This document shows, piece after piece, positions 1 through 10,854 of a stretch of DNA of 64,000 nt (the first letter of the stretch is position 1; the number at the start of each line of letters is the position of its first letter). The notes below the pieces were generated by a model that was not told the DNA's origin, did no database searches, and worked only from the letters and a program-made list of their open reading frames with translations. This stretch comes from Breviolum minutum Mf 1.05b.01 (Eukaryota > Sar > Dinophyceae > Suessiales > Symbiodiniaceae). The translations under genes and the position numbers were made by a program. The DNA lies in the NCBI GenBank assembly GCA_000507305.1, contig DF241511.1, positions 1 through 64,000 on the forward strand, read 5' to 3'.

Positions 1-380
1 CTTGAGCCAAGCGCAACACGCATCAAAGGTTAAACCCTGACCGGTGAGGGAAAGGAAACTAACTAATGCCTACGTGTGCAAAACAATACTACAACTATAT
101 ACAACGCTTCTGTATATAGAGGGTGTGAAAAGTGGCTACTGCTACATGTAAGCTAATGTACAATATTACTATACATATGACTGGCTACGGGGTACGTATA
201 TTGTTGACTTCAATCAAGCCAATCACCAGCCAAACTCTGAAGATTGATATGTCATTTCATCACCGAGTCATGAGTAGTTTCCCAATCAGCTTCGTGGTTT
301 GGCGTGATGCTTTGGAATTTAAATCCCCAACCACTCAGACCATTACAACATCAGAGTGAAAGTTGGTGCAGTTCCTAAGG
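1..380. other. No gene recognised at the window start
   Basis: I see only short unsupported open frames here. The first ten bases read TTGGCTCAAG on the minus strand, identical to the 3' end of the dinoflagellate spliced leader, but the bases before it do not match the leader. Confidence 0.4.
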
Positions 381-506
381 TCCTACTTGGAGGATCATCC
401 CATTTAGTAAGTGGTTAATAAACATGGTTCGGAAGTCCCCTAGGGCTAAATGGCTTATAAATGTTGGTGACTAACAACTTACTGACTGGGATGATCCTCC
501 AAGTAG
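381..506. repeat. TIR element, family D (complete copy)
   Basis: The ends are inverted copies of CTACTTGGAGGATCATCCCA. The interior is AT-rich and non-coding. Related copies lie near 24842, 35251 and 57929. It directly abuts a family C fragment. Confidence 0.75.
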
Positions 507-580
507 TTGGTGGTTCCAACTTCTTTGAGTCAAATTAGCTCATTTCCTCAAGGAGGGGCAAAATGAGCCACTAAAAAAAC
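507..580. repeat. TIR element, family C fragment
   Basis: It has the family C start GTTGGTGGTT and the internal block resembling TCCTCAAGGAGGGGCAAAAT, but no clear right-hand inverted repeat. Confidence 0.5.
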
Positions 581-2049
581 GGCCTTACTTTCCAAAAGAA
601 TCCTGGCTGTTTAATAGTGATCCTGATAATGGATTATGAAATAGTCCCCATCTACGTGGGTATTTCATCCCCAACAATTTCCCTAAACCGCCACCTTGAA
701 GAATCACAGGTGCTGTCATGAGCCATCAAGTTGTATAAAGGTCATGAGAAGATCCAATCACTTCCGCCCCACAATCCTTCACCGCTCAAGAAAAACATGG
801 AAATTCAGGGCAAACAAACTGGCCTTAAGGCAAGGCACACAAGGCCAGTTTTGAAAATACTTGATTGCTATCATCCTAACACATTCTTTGGTAGTGGGTA
901 CTTGCAAGAGGGTGGTGCCCAAAAAAAAGCTCCAATGGAAATTCATCAACTCCCAGGGGAACTTGGCGCTGAACATTGATCAACTCACGAGATCACTTGG
1001 AGCCAACGGACATTTTTGAAAAGCTGTCAGAGTCAGAGGATCATTTGGGCATTATCCAATCACATCATCAATCTACCCTCCCAAAGTTTAACAGCTCGCC
1101 CCTGAAAAGTTACCGAAACCTAATAGGAAAGGATCGTCTTCCAACCACCGTTTTAAAGGGTTGGGGGTGTAGATTTTCGATTTGTTAGGGTGAACATCTA
1201 TTCTCAGCAATTTGATTCATACACAATTCACACAGAAGAAGTGGAACTTGTTCTTTTTTTTTGGAAAGTTTCATATAGTGAAAACCCGGAATTTGTGTCT
1301 GATTTTACCCCCAAACTGGAAGAGTACTGGCGAGATGTATCAACATATACCAACTACAAGTGACTTATGCAGGGGCCGCTGACTTACCAAACCAAAGAAT
1401 GCGCCATGATAGGCAAACCATTCCAACTTTACTTTTTTTCCAGTACAGTAAAGCGTGCATTTTTCTGTCACATCATGTTAAAATCCAATTTGACAGCTGC
1501 CAAAGCCATCAGTAATCCATCTTAAAATCATACGTAATTGGCTCATAGTTTAAGATATCTTCGCTCATGACACCAATGTCCGTTGATGACATTCTATGGA
1601 ATCAAATGAATTGGATGATATTCAATGCTTTGGTAAATATGTTTCTTGACATAGACATTCTATAAAACTATATAAAACCCATCAATTTCATGTTGATTTT
1701 CATGTCAATGATATCCCCAAGAGCTGGACCTACTGTTGGTCCAGAAACCCGGCAACAACACCAGGTGATATAGAGAATATGCCCATTTTTCAAAAGGTTC
1801 CATAGATCTCAGATGGTTGGAAAACACCAATTTATGTATATAGTTAATGTTTGCCATTTTTCAGAGGGTTTCATGTAGATAACACACTTGGTGAAAACCG
1901 GATTCCTGAGCCATCACCAGTATCAGAACCAACAACAATTAAACAACATCCTGATAGATGTTGCATATACCCGCCATTGCCCACTCAAAATGGTGGTGTA
2001 TACATACTTGATTTCGGTTTGAACAATTCAAAAAAAGGTTTTGCCCAGG
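581..2049. other. Stretch without a recognised gene
   Basis: AT-rich sequence with short open frames on both strands, none with splice-like boundaries or a recognisable protein. Probably intronic or intergenic. Confidence 0.4.
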
Positions 2050-2104
2050 AACTGTTCTCAGCTGTTTTCAATGCTTTGGACACCATCTCTTCCAATTCTT
2101 CCAT
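2050..2104 (-). CDS. Putative small exon, acidic coiled-coil-like
   Basis: After a TTCCACAG acceptor the minus strand reads MEELEEMVSKALKTAENSSW. The heptad-like spacing of E, L, M and K suggests a coiled coil. The 3' boundary is uncertain. No family is recognised. It may belong to the same gene as the coiled-coil-like exons further upstream at 5.9-13 kb. Confidence 0.45.
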
Positions 2105-2486
2105 CTGTGGAACCGGGTCACTTGGGTTGGAATGTTGAACATCTAATGATGATGTCAAATGCAGGTAAAGCATTGAAGGGATTCTATCATATATATATAT
2201 AGATATAATCAGATTATATAACCTGTTGCAAAATTGCAAAATCGTAGTAGAAAAACACAAAAAGTACAGCTGTTAGTTTTAGGGAAACTCTTTCATTCAA
2301 CGTCTCATCATTTGCAGCACCACAAAGAAATGATGGTGTGAAGGATTTCCACATTTTCCCAATTGGTTTCTTTGTAAAGACCTTTCCCTGCAACTTTCAC
2401 TGCAACCTGTTGCCAATGTTGGTAAGCCACAAATCAATACACAACTGGGATGAATTTCACAATCATTCATCCCCAAAATCATGGCT

Positions 2487-2590
2487 GGTCAACCTATCAC
2501 CCCCTAACGTAACCCCCTCAGAAATCAGGGTTTAATAGCCGGCCTAAGGGAAAACAATGGCTAATAGGCCCGGCACTGGGATGGGATCCA
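2487..2590. repeat. TIR element, family G (partial)
   Basis: The left end GGTCAACCTATCACCCCCTA resembles the left end of the better-preserved copy at 33138-33272. Confidence 0.35.
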
Positions 2591-2952
2591 GTGAAACTTC
2601 CGGCGATTTTCAGATTAGGATCAAGGAAACAACCAGGTTTCCCATTGCCAAACATCTGCATGGCACAGGCAAGGCTTACTTACAGGTCAGTACACGGTTT
2701 CTAAAACATGTAAATCTGCATGCAACATACATTGACAATGACTTAAAGATCTATTCATTCAGTATCAATAAGGAAATACATATATACACAAATAGTTGCG
2801 TACACATTGGTATATAACATATAACATAAGCACCCCTTGGGTCCAACCAAGCACCAACCATTGATCCCTTGGCTTTCCGTGACCGCCTTAGCATTTGGAA
2901 TGTCAGCTCCTAGAGGCTATTTGGGCAGGTGGATTGTGGATGGCACGTATAT

Positions 2953-3049
2953 CTAGTTGGTGGTTTCAACCCAATTGAAAACTATGTGTCAAATTGGATC
3001 ATCTCCCCAGGGAGGGGTGAAAATGAAAAATGTTTGAGTTGCCACCACC
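2953..3049. repeat. TIR element, family C
   Basis: CTAGTTGGTGGTTTCAACCC at the left and a degenerate GCCACCACCC at the right enclose the family's internal block ATCATCTCCCCAGGGAGGGG. Confidence 0.65.
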
Positions 3050-3581
3050 CAAATGTATATATACGTATATGTGGGTCAATATAATAATATCAATGTAAAT
3101 ATGTATGTACATTGCATATTCCAAAATTAATCATGTCAATCTAATGATGATGTATATGTAATCATCACTATCTATTCCAAATCGATTCAATATTTGCTCA
3201 CTATTCAATTTAAGGAAGAAAACACATCCAACAAAAAGACCCAGGATGATGATCCTGTGTGAACAATAAACATCTTACTACCAACTATTTTGGGCAAATC
3301 ACTGTTTCCATCGAGTTTCAAAAAATCCCAAAGGTTGCAATATCCCACCCTATCTAGATCCAATTTTTCCCAGGCAATGGCCATAAGATAAGATTAGATC
3401 GCTCTTTAGGTTCACTTTTTGTTGCCTAAGCCTGCGTTTTTTTGGACTCCAAATAGCTCCAGATGAATGAACTTCATCATCCCTAACTTAATTAGAGTCC
3501 CTAACTTCATCACCTCAAGTGTCCAAAATTGTGGTACTAATGGATCTTCAGCCTGAAATACTCTGACATACAATCTACTGA
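3050..3581. other. Stretch without a recognised gene
   Basis: AT-rich sequence between two family C elements. I see no exon with credible boundaries. Confidence 0.4.
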
Positions 3582-3690
3582 CTAGGTTGTGGCTTCATCC
3601 CATTTGACAAACTATTAGTCAAAATGAATCATATATGAATCATCTCCCCAAGTAGGGTAAAATAAAACATGTTTGAAACAACAACCTAGT
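3582..3690. repeat. TIR element, family C
   Basis: It starts CTAGGTTGTGGCTTCA and ends TTGAAACAACAACCTAG, a near-perfect terminal inverted repeat of about 17 bp. Confidence 0.7.
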
Positions 3691-4193
3691 TTCTGATTTT
3701 AAGGGTCAGCCACCCATCATTTTGGTTACTTTTTCACGAAGATCAACGACCCCAACGTCCCATCTTCCCATGAAATCCATCGGTTTTCTAATGAAGGGAT
3801 TGGGCCTTTTGGGAGAGGGGGGGTGGACGATTCTAAAATCCTCCCGTCCATATCCTTGGATTTGCTTGGCCACGATGCTTGGAAAAAGTTCCAAACATAT
3901 TTCCCAAATGCTGGTTGAATTGTGATGAATCCATGGTACAAAACAAACATCACCTGAAACAAATCCATGATCCAAGTGTCTTAAGGGGGTACGCGTATAT
4001 AGTATAATCCCTTGTGAAAAAACAAAGAACCGTACTACGTGAGTCCATTTATATACTTCATTTACTTTCCATCTTTAATTTCTTCTCATTTCTCACACTA
4101 CACCTCTGAAAGCAAAAAACAAAAAAACATAGAAAACTGAACATGACGACTTCCCAACTGGAACGAGATGTCTCTGTTTGAAAACCCTAGGCA

Positions 4194-4275
4194 TTTTATG
4201 CCCACCTCCTGAGGTTCGATATTTGGACCCCCGAAACATACCGAAAACAAAACCGAACCTCAGGAGGTATGACTG
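4194..4275. repeat. TIR element, family F
   Basis: Short palindromic element: CACCTCCTGAGGTTCG at the left pairs with CGAACCTCAGGAGGT at the right, around a GGACCCCCGAAACATACC core. A related element lies at 32811-32880. Confidence 0.6.
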
Positions 4276-4311
4276 GATGTATAGGGAAACCATCATGTCT
4301 GGTCAAATCAA

Positions 4312-4405
4312 AATATTTCACCAACCCAGATTTTTCTGAAATAAGAGATTTCCCTCACTAAACCACCATTTCGGGTGAGGTCGCGTGAGGTCGCTACAAT
4401 TTGAC
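4312..4405. repeat. Dispersed element, family I
   Basis: It shares its left block (TTTCACCAACC.AGATTT) and its right block (GTGAGGTCGCT then AATTTGACCAGA) with 60632-60717. On the minus strand it begins GTCAAATT directly after an open exon, so its end can supply a 5' splice site. Confidence 0.55.
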
Positions 4406-4506
4406 CAGATCATGTTCAGCTTCCCCCAGCTGTTGATTGTCCAAGTAATCTGATCCATCGGTCCTTGGCCAAGCACAGCTTCCAGGCTCACGAAACGTCG
4501 TTCCAC
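4406..4506 (-). CDS. Putative internal exon
   Basis: The acceptor TCCTTGCAG is followed by an open frame reading VERRFVSLEAVLGQG and then PMDQITWTINSWGKLNMI. It ends at TCTG|GTCAAA, which is also the edge of the family I element. It holds 33 codons plus two bases. No domain is recognised. Both boundaries look good and the frame is open throughout. Confidence 0.6.
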
Positions 4507-4629
4507 CTGCAAGGAGGGCGATTTTCGCCTGACCTGTTGGGTTTTAACGGAAAGGGAACATACACATGCCCATCAAATCAATCTATGATAAAAAACAAGT
4601 ATTGCACGTAAACATTGATAATAATACTG

Positions 4630-4703
<74 letters not shown>
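4630..4703. repeat. (ATC)n microsatellite
   Basis: About 24 uninterrupted ATC/CAT units. No coding context is seen. Confidence 0.95.
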
Positions 4704-5131
4704 GGGAATCCAGGGGTATCCCTTTGAATTCCACCCCTAAAGACAACGGTTACACTTAGCATACAGTACCTTAAAGCCCTTCTTCAAAGTGAAAGGCTGT
4801 GTAGGTTGTAGTTTGGGGTGAAAATAATTGTTCTTGAAAGAGACACCATCTATCTGGGTGACATTAAGTTACAGACCTGGATCTTGCCTGAATTTTCAAA
4901 CGATTTCCGAAGGAAACTACCATCAAAGACCACGGACCACCGGGGTCTGGCAATGATTCTTGCTCGGGTATTTACACCCTATGGGGATACCCGCAACATG
5001 CTGGTTTGAGAACATGTACCTCCTACTGAATATGACAAGTTGTGGTAATCATTCCGTATCCATTTCGTTTTTAGTTCGGAATTTCATGGAATTTCCATAC
5101 CTCTCAGCCTTGTGTTCCCGGATTAAGGCAC

Positions 5132-5203
5132 CTCTTGTGGTAGCGCCACTTCTTTTGGCGCCGCCAGTCGTGGAAGGACCTCTTCCTCCAAGCCGGAAGC
5201 ATA
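5132..5203 (-). CDS. Putative internal exon, basic
   Basis: It begins right after GGGAG, the 3' end of the 5204-5297 element, and ends AG|GTGCCT. In phase with the exon at 5298-5350 it reads MLPAWRKRSFHDWRRQKKWR, strongly basic. All three frames are open in this GC-richer patch, so the frame rests only on continuity with the upstream exon. Confidence 0.4.
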
Positions 5204-5297
5204 CTCCCGTAAACTAACATAGCAATGGAAAATGGGCCCTTTGAAGATGTATACTTCCTATTCAAAATGAGGATATTCCGTTGCTATGTTAGTTTAC
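5204..5297 (-). repeat. TIR element acting as a candidate intron (family B')
   Basis: On the minus strand it starts GTAAACTAACATAGCAACGG and ends CCATTGCTATGTTAGTTTAC followed by GGGAG. The terminal inverted repeat therefore supplies the GT at the 5' side, with an AG just outside the 3' side. Removing 94 bp joins the exons at 5298-5350 and 5132-5203 without a stop. Confidence 0.6.
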
Positions 5298-5350
5298 CAG
5301 AGGGTACTGTATGTGAAGCAAGTGTCACTTGGTAACATAGAAGCTAACTC
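5298..5350 (-). CDS. Putative internal exon
   Basis: The acceptor GGATCAG leads into ELASMLPSDTCFTYSTL and ends TG|GTAAAC in phase 2, at the first base of the adjacent TIR element. It has 17 codons plus two bases and no recognised domain. Confidence 0.5.
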
Positions 5351-5705
5351 CTGATCCAAAAAGGAAACATCCAACAGAAACCTACAAAAACCAATCTCAA
5401 ACCCAAATCTCCTTGAGGACAATTCAGAAGTCCAATGGATTTTTTTGGACGATTTCTGACACAAAAAGGGGGAACAACAAGTTTTACCTACAGAAGTCAC
5501 CCTGTTTTTTCGTCAACGTTTGAAGCAAATCTCACAGAAAGTCTCTTTTAGGAACAAGGCAAATGATATAAACAAGCTACTTTCCAGTCAAGAAAACACG
5601 TACCGGGATTATTCAACATGTATAATCTTAGACTGTGGATGACTGAATTTCTGCACGAGCTGATCTTAGTGCTAAATCCCCCTGACAAAATTGCCACCAC
5701 ATTCG

Positions 5706-5802
5706 CTAGGTGGTGGTTGAACCAACCCATCTGCAAAAATATTATATTGTCAAATTGGATCATTTCCCCAAGTAGAGGTGAACATATCCTTTTGAAAACC
5801 GC
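5706..5802 (-). repeat. TIR element, family C, candidate intron
   Basis: The left end is CTAGGTGGTGGTTGAACCAA and the right end is the degenerate TTTTGAAAACCGCCAA. On the minus strand it starts GCGGTTTTC after TTG and finishes CCACCACCTAG. It would be a GC-AG intron directly downstream of the coiled-coil-like exon. Confidence 0.55.
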
Positions 5803-5915
5803 CAATTTTGTCCAATTTTGTGAATTGTCTGTTCCGGATGACTCCATCCCGGGCCGGGCCCCCGAACGAGTTCCATGACACGTGCCGCCACTTCCGCGAG
5901 CTGTGAAGAGAAGGC
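5803..5915 (-). CDS. Putative exon, coiled-coil-like
   Basis: After ACGTTATCAG the minus strand reads AFSSQLAEVAARVMELVRGP and continues PGWSHPEQTIHKIGQN up to the family C element. The first 18 residues have heptad spacing typical of a coiled coil. The 3' end depends on accepting a GC donor. No family is recognised. Confidence 0.55.
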
Positions 5916-6123
5916 CTGATAACGTCAGATGTGTTTTTTTGCCAAGAAGCTTGAGAAAAAAACGACGGATACCCAAAAATCTGCCAGAAATTCCCCAACC
6001 GAGCCAACCAACGGTTGATTCCTCACCAAATGTTGGTGTTTTTGTCGTGGAGATGGGTGATTTGGCTGGGGAAAAATGTGAATCTTGGGAAACCGGTACA
6101 CCCCAAACCTGAAAATCATACAT

Positions 6124-7615
6124 TTAGAAAGGAAAATCATCTTCCAAACCTCCATGATTGTTCCATGTTAATCTTCCGCCCGCTGGTTTAGAAAATCAAT
6201 CCCCGCGAATTCCACCTGTCAATTTCGAACATTCAGCAATGGATTTAGAAGGGCCGAAATGTGGGGAGTGAGTGAAATATGATTCACATACTAGCTTGAC
6301 ATATAGGTAATCTCTTGTACCCTTTTCGCACTTTTGAGTTTAGTAGGCTTCTAAGATGTAAACCATAAACAGGTAAACCTTTTAGATAGTCTGTGCATAT
6401 ATACACCATTTTGTAAGCACAATGCAAAGACTTGGTACCATCTAATTAACACGTAACCCATTATCGCATAATATCGCGAAGATGTTTAAAAATTATATAT
6501 ATATACATATTACTAGGGATCCTTCATAAACAATGCCATAAAGCATTGCCCCTACTTTACTGTTTTAGAAAATTAATCCATTATGAAAAGGTATGAACCC
6601 TGGAAAATTAACATGTTGAACCTGAAACCGCCTGTTTGACAAGGAACATCGTCTTCCATCCACCTCCAGTTTTAGGTTCCAGCCGTTAATTTTCGCGAGT
6701 ACATATCATCTCCAAACAAAACTCCAGGTGTCATCCACCATTCCTACAAATCAGTCACAAAAAATGCCATAGGGATACCTGGAACCTGATGGCCGCCCAT
6801 TTACAAATGGTTGTTTCAAGTTGATGATGGACCAAATCACGTGGGGTGTTTCACCATTTTCATCCATTAAAAAATGGTTGTTTAGGGTTCCAGGTTATAT
6901 ATCTATATATTCACCCACCGCATCTTCCATCACTTGGCGAATCACCTGAAGATCAGGTCCGGGACTCGGATCTGGAACCTGACATTGGAGGGTTTCATTT
7001 AGACGTGGTTTGACTCCTAGAAGAATGATGTTGGATATGTTTTTTCATAAGTTAATTTTACAAAATAGACATCATCAGTCATAGAGTCATAGGTTTTTAA
7101 CATGATGTTGGAAATTATTTCATAGGTCATAAGTTGTTCATAGTTGTTTCATCTATTTGATAGCGAAACAAAAAAACAAGGGAAATTAATAGAAGCATAT
7201 ACTACGGTTTCTCAGAAATTCTTAAGATGTTGCGAAACTTAAGGATTGATTGAATGATTGAACGTGGTTGGAAGTGATTCTGGCTCTGCAGAAGGACAAA
7301 TCTGACACATTTACCTCTGGCAGAATATCGACAAAAGGCTTCAGTCCGATATATCATTTTGCCAAGGTTAAGAAGAAGAAAATGGTAACACTCCTTTTGC
7401 ACGCTTACAATAGTAGCTTTACATACTAAGTTATTATCAAATGTATACATGGCAAAGCTCATAATATGCTTATTGGGTATCATATATCTTAGGGTCAGGC
7501 TGCTACAACCCGAAGTTTAGTGGGACACATGTCCAGAATAACTTAAAATCCAAAATGTATCGACATGATCTACTTTCAGGGTTGGAATATTCAGAAAATA
7601 TTCAGAAACACCTAA
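6124..7615. other. Stretch without a recognised gene
   Basis: AT-rich sequence with short inverted repeats (for example around 6600-6900) and weak open frames. I see no supported exon. Confidence 0.4.
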
Positions 7616-7689
7616 ATGATTGAACAATTATCCATCGTTGGTTGGAGTGGGTTGATTTCAATTTATCACAACGGATGGCATCGAAAACA

Positions 7690-7830
7690 GTCCCAAACGA
7701 ACACCCTACCTACCAAACTCGCGCCGGCACAACGATTTCAAAGATGCAAAATTTGCCAAGAAGCTGGATACACCGCTGGCACTGCCACCGGTGGCCCACT
7801 ACGCACCTTGTCCTGGACCACGAAACGGGG
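7690..7830. other. GC-richer patch, possibly an exon on either strand
   Basis: This patch stands out from its AT-rich surroundings. The minus strand has an acceptor-like CGTGGTCCAG and a donor-like GTAGGTA, but no frame is clearly better than the others. Confidence 0.3.
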
Positions 7831-8125
7831 GAAACTTAGACTGTGAATTTATGTAAATTTCTTTGGAGTTGAAAGATTCCACTAAAGGCCTTCAAAAACG
7901 ACGACCTCTGTTCTTTATTTTTCTGTTTTTTCGCCAAAACATATTTGCATCAAAAATTCCAATTCCCACCATTTTGTTTTTTTTTAATCTTGTTTTACAA
8001 ATGGTTGTGGCATTGCAGGTTGATTGTTGTAGCCTATATACCAGGCCATTTACCTCGACGTGGCACCAACAAAAACTATAAAAACATGCGGGACAAAAAT
8101 CAACTTGCCATGTTGCAAATATTAT

Positions 8126-8222
8126 CCTCCCTGAAACTAATGTACTGTAGCACCTGAAGATGGATGGTTGGAAGATGCGTTTCCTTTTGGGTTTCGGACT
8201 ATTTTTAGGGGCAAGCTGCTTG
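8126..8222. repeat. TIR element, family B (degenerate)
   Basis: It starts CCTCCCTGAAACTAATGT and keeps the internal block GATGGATGGTTGGAAGATG. The right inverted repeat is eroded. Confidence 0.5.
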
Positions 8223-8819
8223 CGAAATAAGCCAGTGAAGATATACAAAACATCGACCTGAAAAAAAAAGCACTTTGAAAATTTGGGTGAACTCATCAGA
8301 AATGAAACGCATATTTAGGGATAATGAACGTTTTGATGGAAAGATTCAAATTATCCTACTTTCCAAAAAGTCTCCAACAGGACCCACTTAACGGACCCCT
8401 ACACCTGAGTATCTAATAGCTCTAGCAACTTACTTATATAGGTGGATAGTTTTCTTTTACATTGGTCCACACCAAGTACGCTTTTTTGAGGTTGGTGAAT
8501 TACCTTCTTACCGTCTGCTGGATTTGATATTCACAGATTCTATAGGTAAAGGGGTATTTCTTAAGCAATTTGCCAAACATAACCACTGTCATCCCTACCG
8601 AAGAAAAAAAGGTTCACATGATGACAAATTGATTGAAATCATGATGGCAGTTTTTTTTGAATTGCCATTCTGTTCTACAAATTGTCATTATAGATTCAAA
8701 TCATTTGAACAAACCAAAAAGGGTTACGGTAACTGAGGATCGCATCGAGTAGCAGGGCGTTTACAGGGCGCGAGCCGGGACACGACACCAAAGGATCCCA
8801 GGAAACACACAAACTGATC

Positions 8820-8886
8820 CTGGTTGGTGGTTTCAACCCATCAGAAACAATTTGCACGCCGGGTGAAAAAATTGAAACCACCACCA
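8820..8886. repeat. TIR element, family C (short)
   Basis: GTTGGTGGTTTCAACCC at the left pairs with TTGAAACCACCACC at the right. The interior is shorter than in other copies. Confidence 0.65.
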
Positions 8887-9033
8887 TGGATCCTGTTGGA
8901 CCAATTTTTGAACTTACTACCACTGGACTCAACAGTTCATCATCGACTCTTACCTCAATATGAACAATTCATCCTGGAAGGAAAACTAATTCCTTGAGCA
9001 ATTCCAGCAATTCCTGGGATGTTCGTTTCATTT

Positions 9034-9126
9034 CTCTAAACCTAACATCCCTGAAAATAGGCCGAAACCCAAAAACATCTTCCAAGCATCCAGTTTCAAG
9101 TGCGAGCTGTTAGTTTCAGGGAGGGC
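9034..9126. repeat. TIR element, family B (degenerate)
   Basis: It ends GCTGTTAGTTTCAGGGAGGG, the family B terminus. The left end is eroded. Confidence 0.5.
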
Positions 9127-9237
9127 AATACCTTTTTTTTTTTTACCAATCATGTTGAAGGCATGCAGCTTCATCCGCCAGTATTTGATTGAAATCAAGT
9201 TGATTCATTCCACTACCCTAGGAACACATTGTCATTC

Positions 9238-9329
9238 CCATAGGATCCATGTATGGTAGATTTACCTACATTTAGTTGATTTTCTGTGGCAAATGTAGGT
9301 AAATATATCCTACATGGATCTTATGGGAT
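9238..9329. repeat. TIR element, family E
   Basis: CCCATAGGATCCATG at the left and CATGGATCTTATGGG at the right are inverted. Inside them, ATTTACCTACATTTAGTTGA is repeated in inverse. Confidence 0.75.
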
Positions 9330-9478
9330 TGTGATGATGGATTTCCTTTGTCGATTGGGAAGGTTTTGTCAACAACTTTGGTTGGTTCGAAAAAATCATC
9401 TAGTGAGTGTGTTTTTCCGCACAATTCTGGACTCCTTTAAATGTTGCTCTTCATTTTGGTTTGGCAAAACGTTGATTA

Positions 9479-9580
9479 CCCTCCCTGAAGCTAACATAGC
9501 CCGTGAACATGCGCCATCCCAAAAGGAAACTAGTATTCCAACCATCCATTTTCAGGGGCTATGTTTGTTTGAGGGAAGGT
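9479..9580. repeat. TIR element, family B
   Basis: CTCCCTGAAGCTAACATAGC at the left pairs with GGCTATGTTTGTTTGAGGGA at the right. The minus-strand interior carries GATGGTTGGAA. Confidence 0.7.
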
Positions 9581-9994
9581 ATCCTGTGAGTCATCTATCC
9601 AAACATCATCATCTACTAGTTTTGAAAATCGAAATCAAAACATCCCAAAAGAGGCCCACAATGCACCTGAAACTGCTCGAAGAGATGCTCTAAACCAGTG
9701 GTTCCTAGGTGCAAGTTATTGCGAAAAAAAAGAAAGAAAAAACGGACCTTTCCAAGTACCAAAGTATACACATGTTACAAATCTATCCATTTCTTAAATG
9801 TAGTATATTAAACTTGACTGTTATGTATGTGAACTGGAATTGACTCTGGATGTGACCTGGTATGCTTGGTTGCTTGGTTGGTTGCGTGGTTGCTGCCTTG
9901 GAGTTCTACTAAATTTCCATCCCTTTTTGGGAGATTCTTAGGAAAGAGGATCTCCAAGGGTTTTTGTTTAAAGGTGTTCTGTGGGCACTCGCCC

Positions 9995-10111
9995 TACTGT
10001 TGATGGATGAAATTTGGCTAACCACCCTGGGATGTATAAAACCCTATAACATCTATAGATAACGGGGAAAACCACCTATCAACAGCTGCAGGATTTCTTC
10101 CATCGACAGTA
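9995..10111. repeat. TIR element, family A
   Basis: TACTGTTGATGGATGAAATT at the left pairs with GGATTTCTTCCATCGACAGTA at the right. On the minus strand a short open stretch after CTTCTGCAG runs into it, but no GT lies at the edge, so its role as an intron is unclear for this copy. Confidence 0.7.
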
Positions 10112-10810
10112 TGTTCCGGTCTCTCTTTGGGAAACATGCTTCTACTTTTTGACTTTCAATCTGCAGAAGTGATTTCCGTTTGTCAACAGGTGTTGCATTG
10201 GTTACATCTCCAAATTCAGACCCCCAAAAGCCAGTTTTGATTCAAACATCTGACCAACCTGAAAGAAGAGCATTTTGAAGACATTTCCCCAGACGAAGTG
10301 ACACCTTCTCACATGAAGTCACGTGACATCAAAACATATACTTTACCCAAAAACATGTCAAGTTATCAGCATGTGTTAGCTACGGTGTGACTTCTTGAAA
10401 CAATCTAAAATTGGCGATATGGCCACGTTCATTGGCATCAACAAATTCAAAACAATAAACACTAAGGACTTGCTCGTGTTTGCATGGTAAACCAAGCCAA
10501 AAACACGAGAGTTGCCATGCAACATCTAAAAACCATCTCTACCAGGTGAACAAAATCCTTGGTCTGGGACGATAAACCACTTCAAACAATTCAACTGGAT
10601 GTTGTATATTTGAAAACATCATCTCACCTGTATCTGGGCACACCATCAAAACATAAGAAAACAATCACCACCCAGTCAAACTATGCAACTACCTAAGGAT
10701 CATATATCATCAACGAAAACCTCCCTCCCAATTCAACCATGGGATTCCCAGCATCATTTCCAACCACCTCAACAGCTTGGTTTTTTGGCTTCACCCCTGG
10801 GCTTCCTTAC
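10112..10810. other. Mostly non-coding stretch
   Basis: Apart from a possible short minus-strand exon at about 10112-10160 (reading IESQKVEACFPKRDRN after a CTGCAG acceptor) I see nothing supported here. Confidence 0.35.
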
Positions 10811-10854
10811 GGGCCTCGTTGCTCGCCGTACGTTGCGACAAGCGCCGCAAGGGC
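10811..10854 (-). CDS. Putative 44-bp exon, coiled-coil-like
   Basis: A strong acceptor (CCTTTTTTCAG) and a strong donor (GCCC|GTAAGG) enclose PLRRLSQRTASNEA in one open frame. It is one of the best-bounded very small exons in the window. No family is recognised. Confidence 0.6.

Noticed and set aside
5548..6123. 191-codon minus-strand ORF taken as one gene
   Set aside because: It runs through a whole family C element, and the best coding signal inside it is in a different frame.
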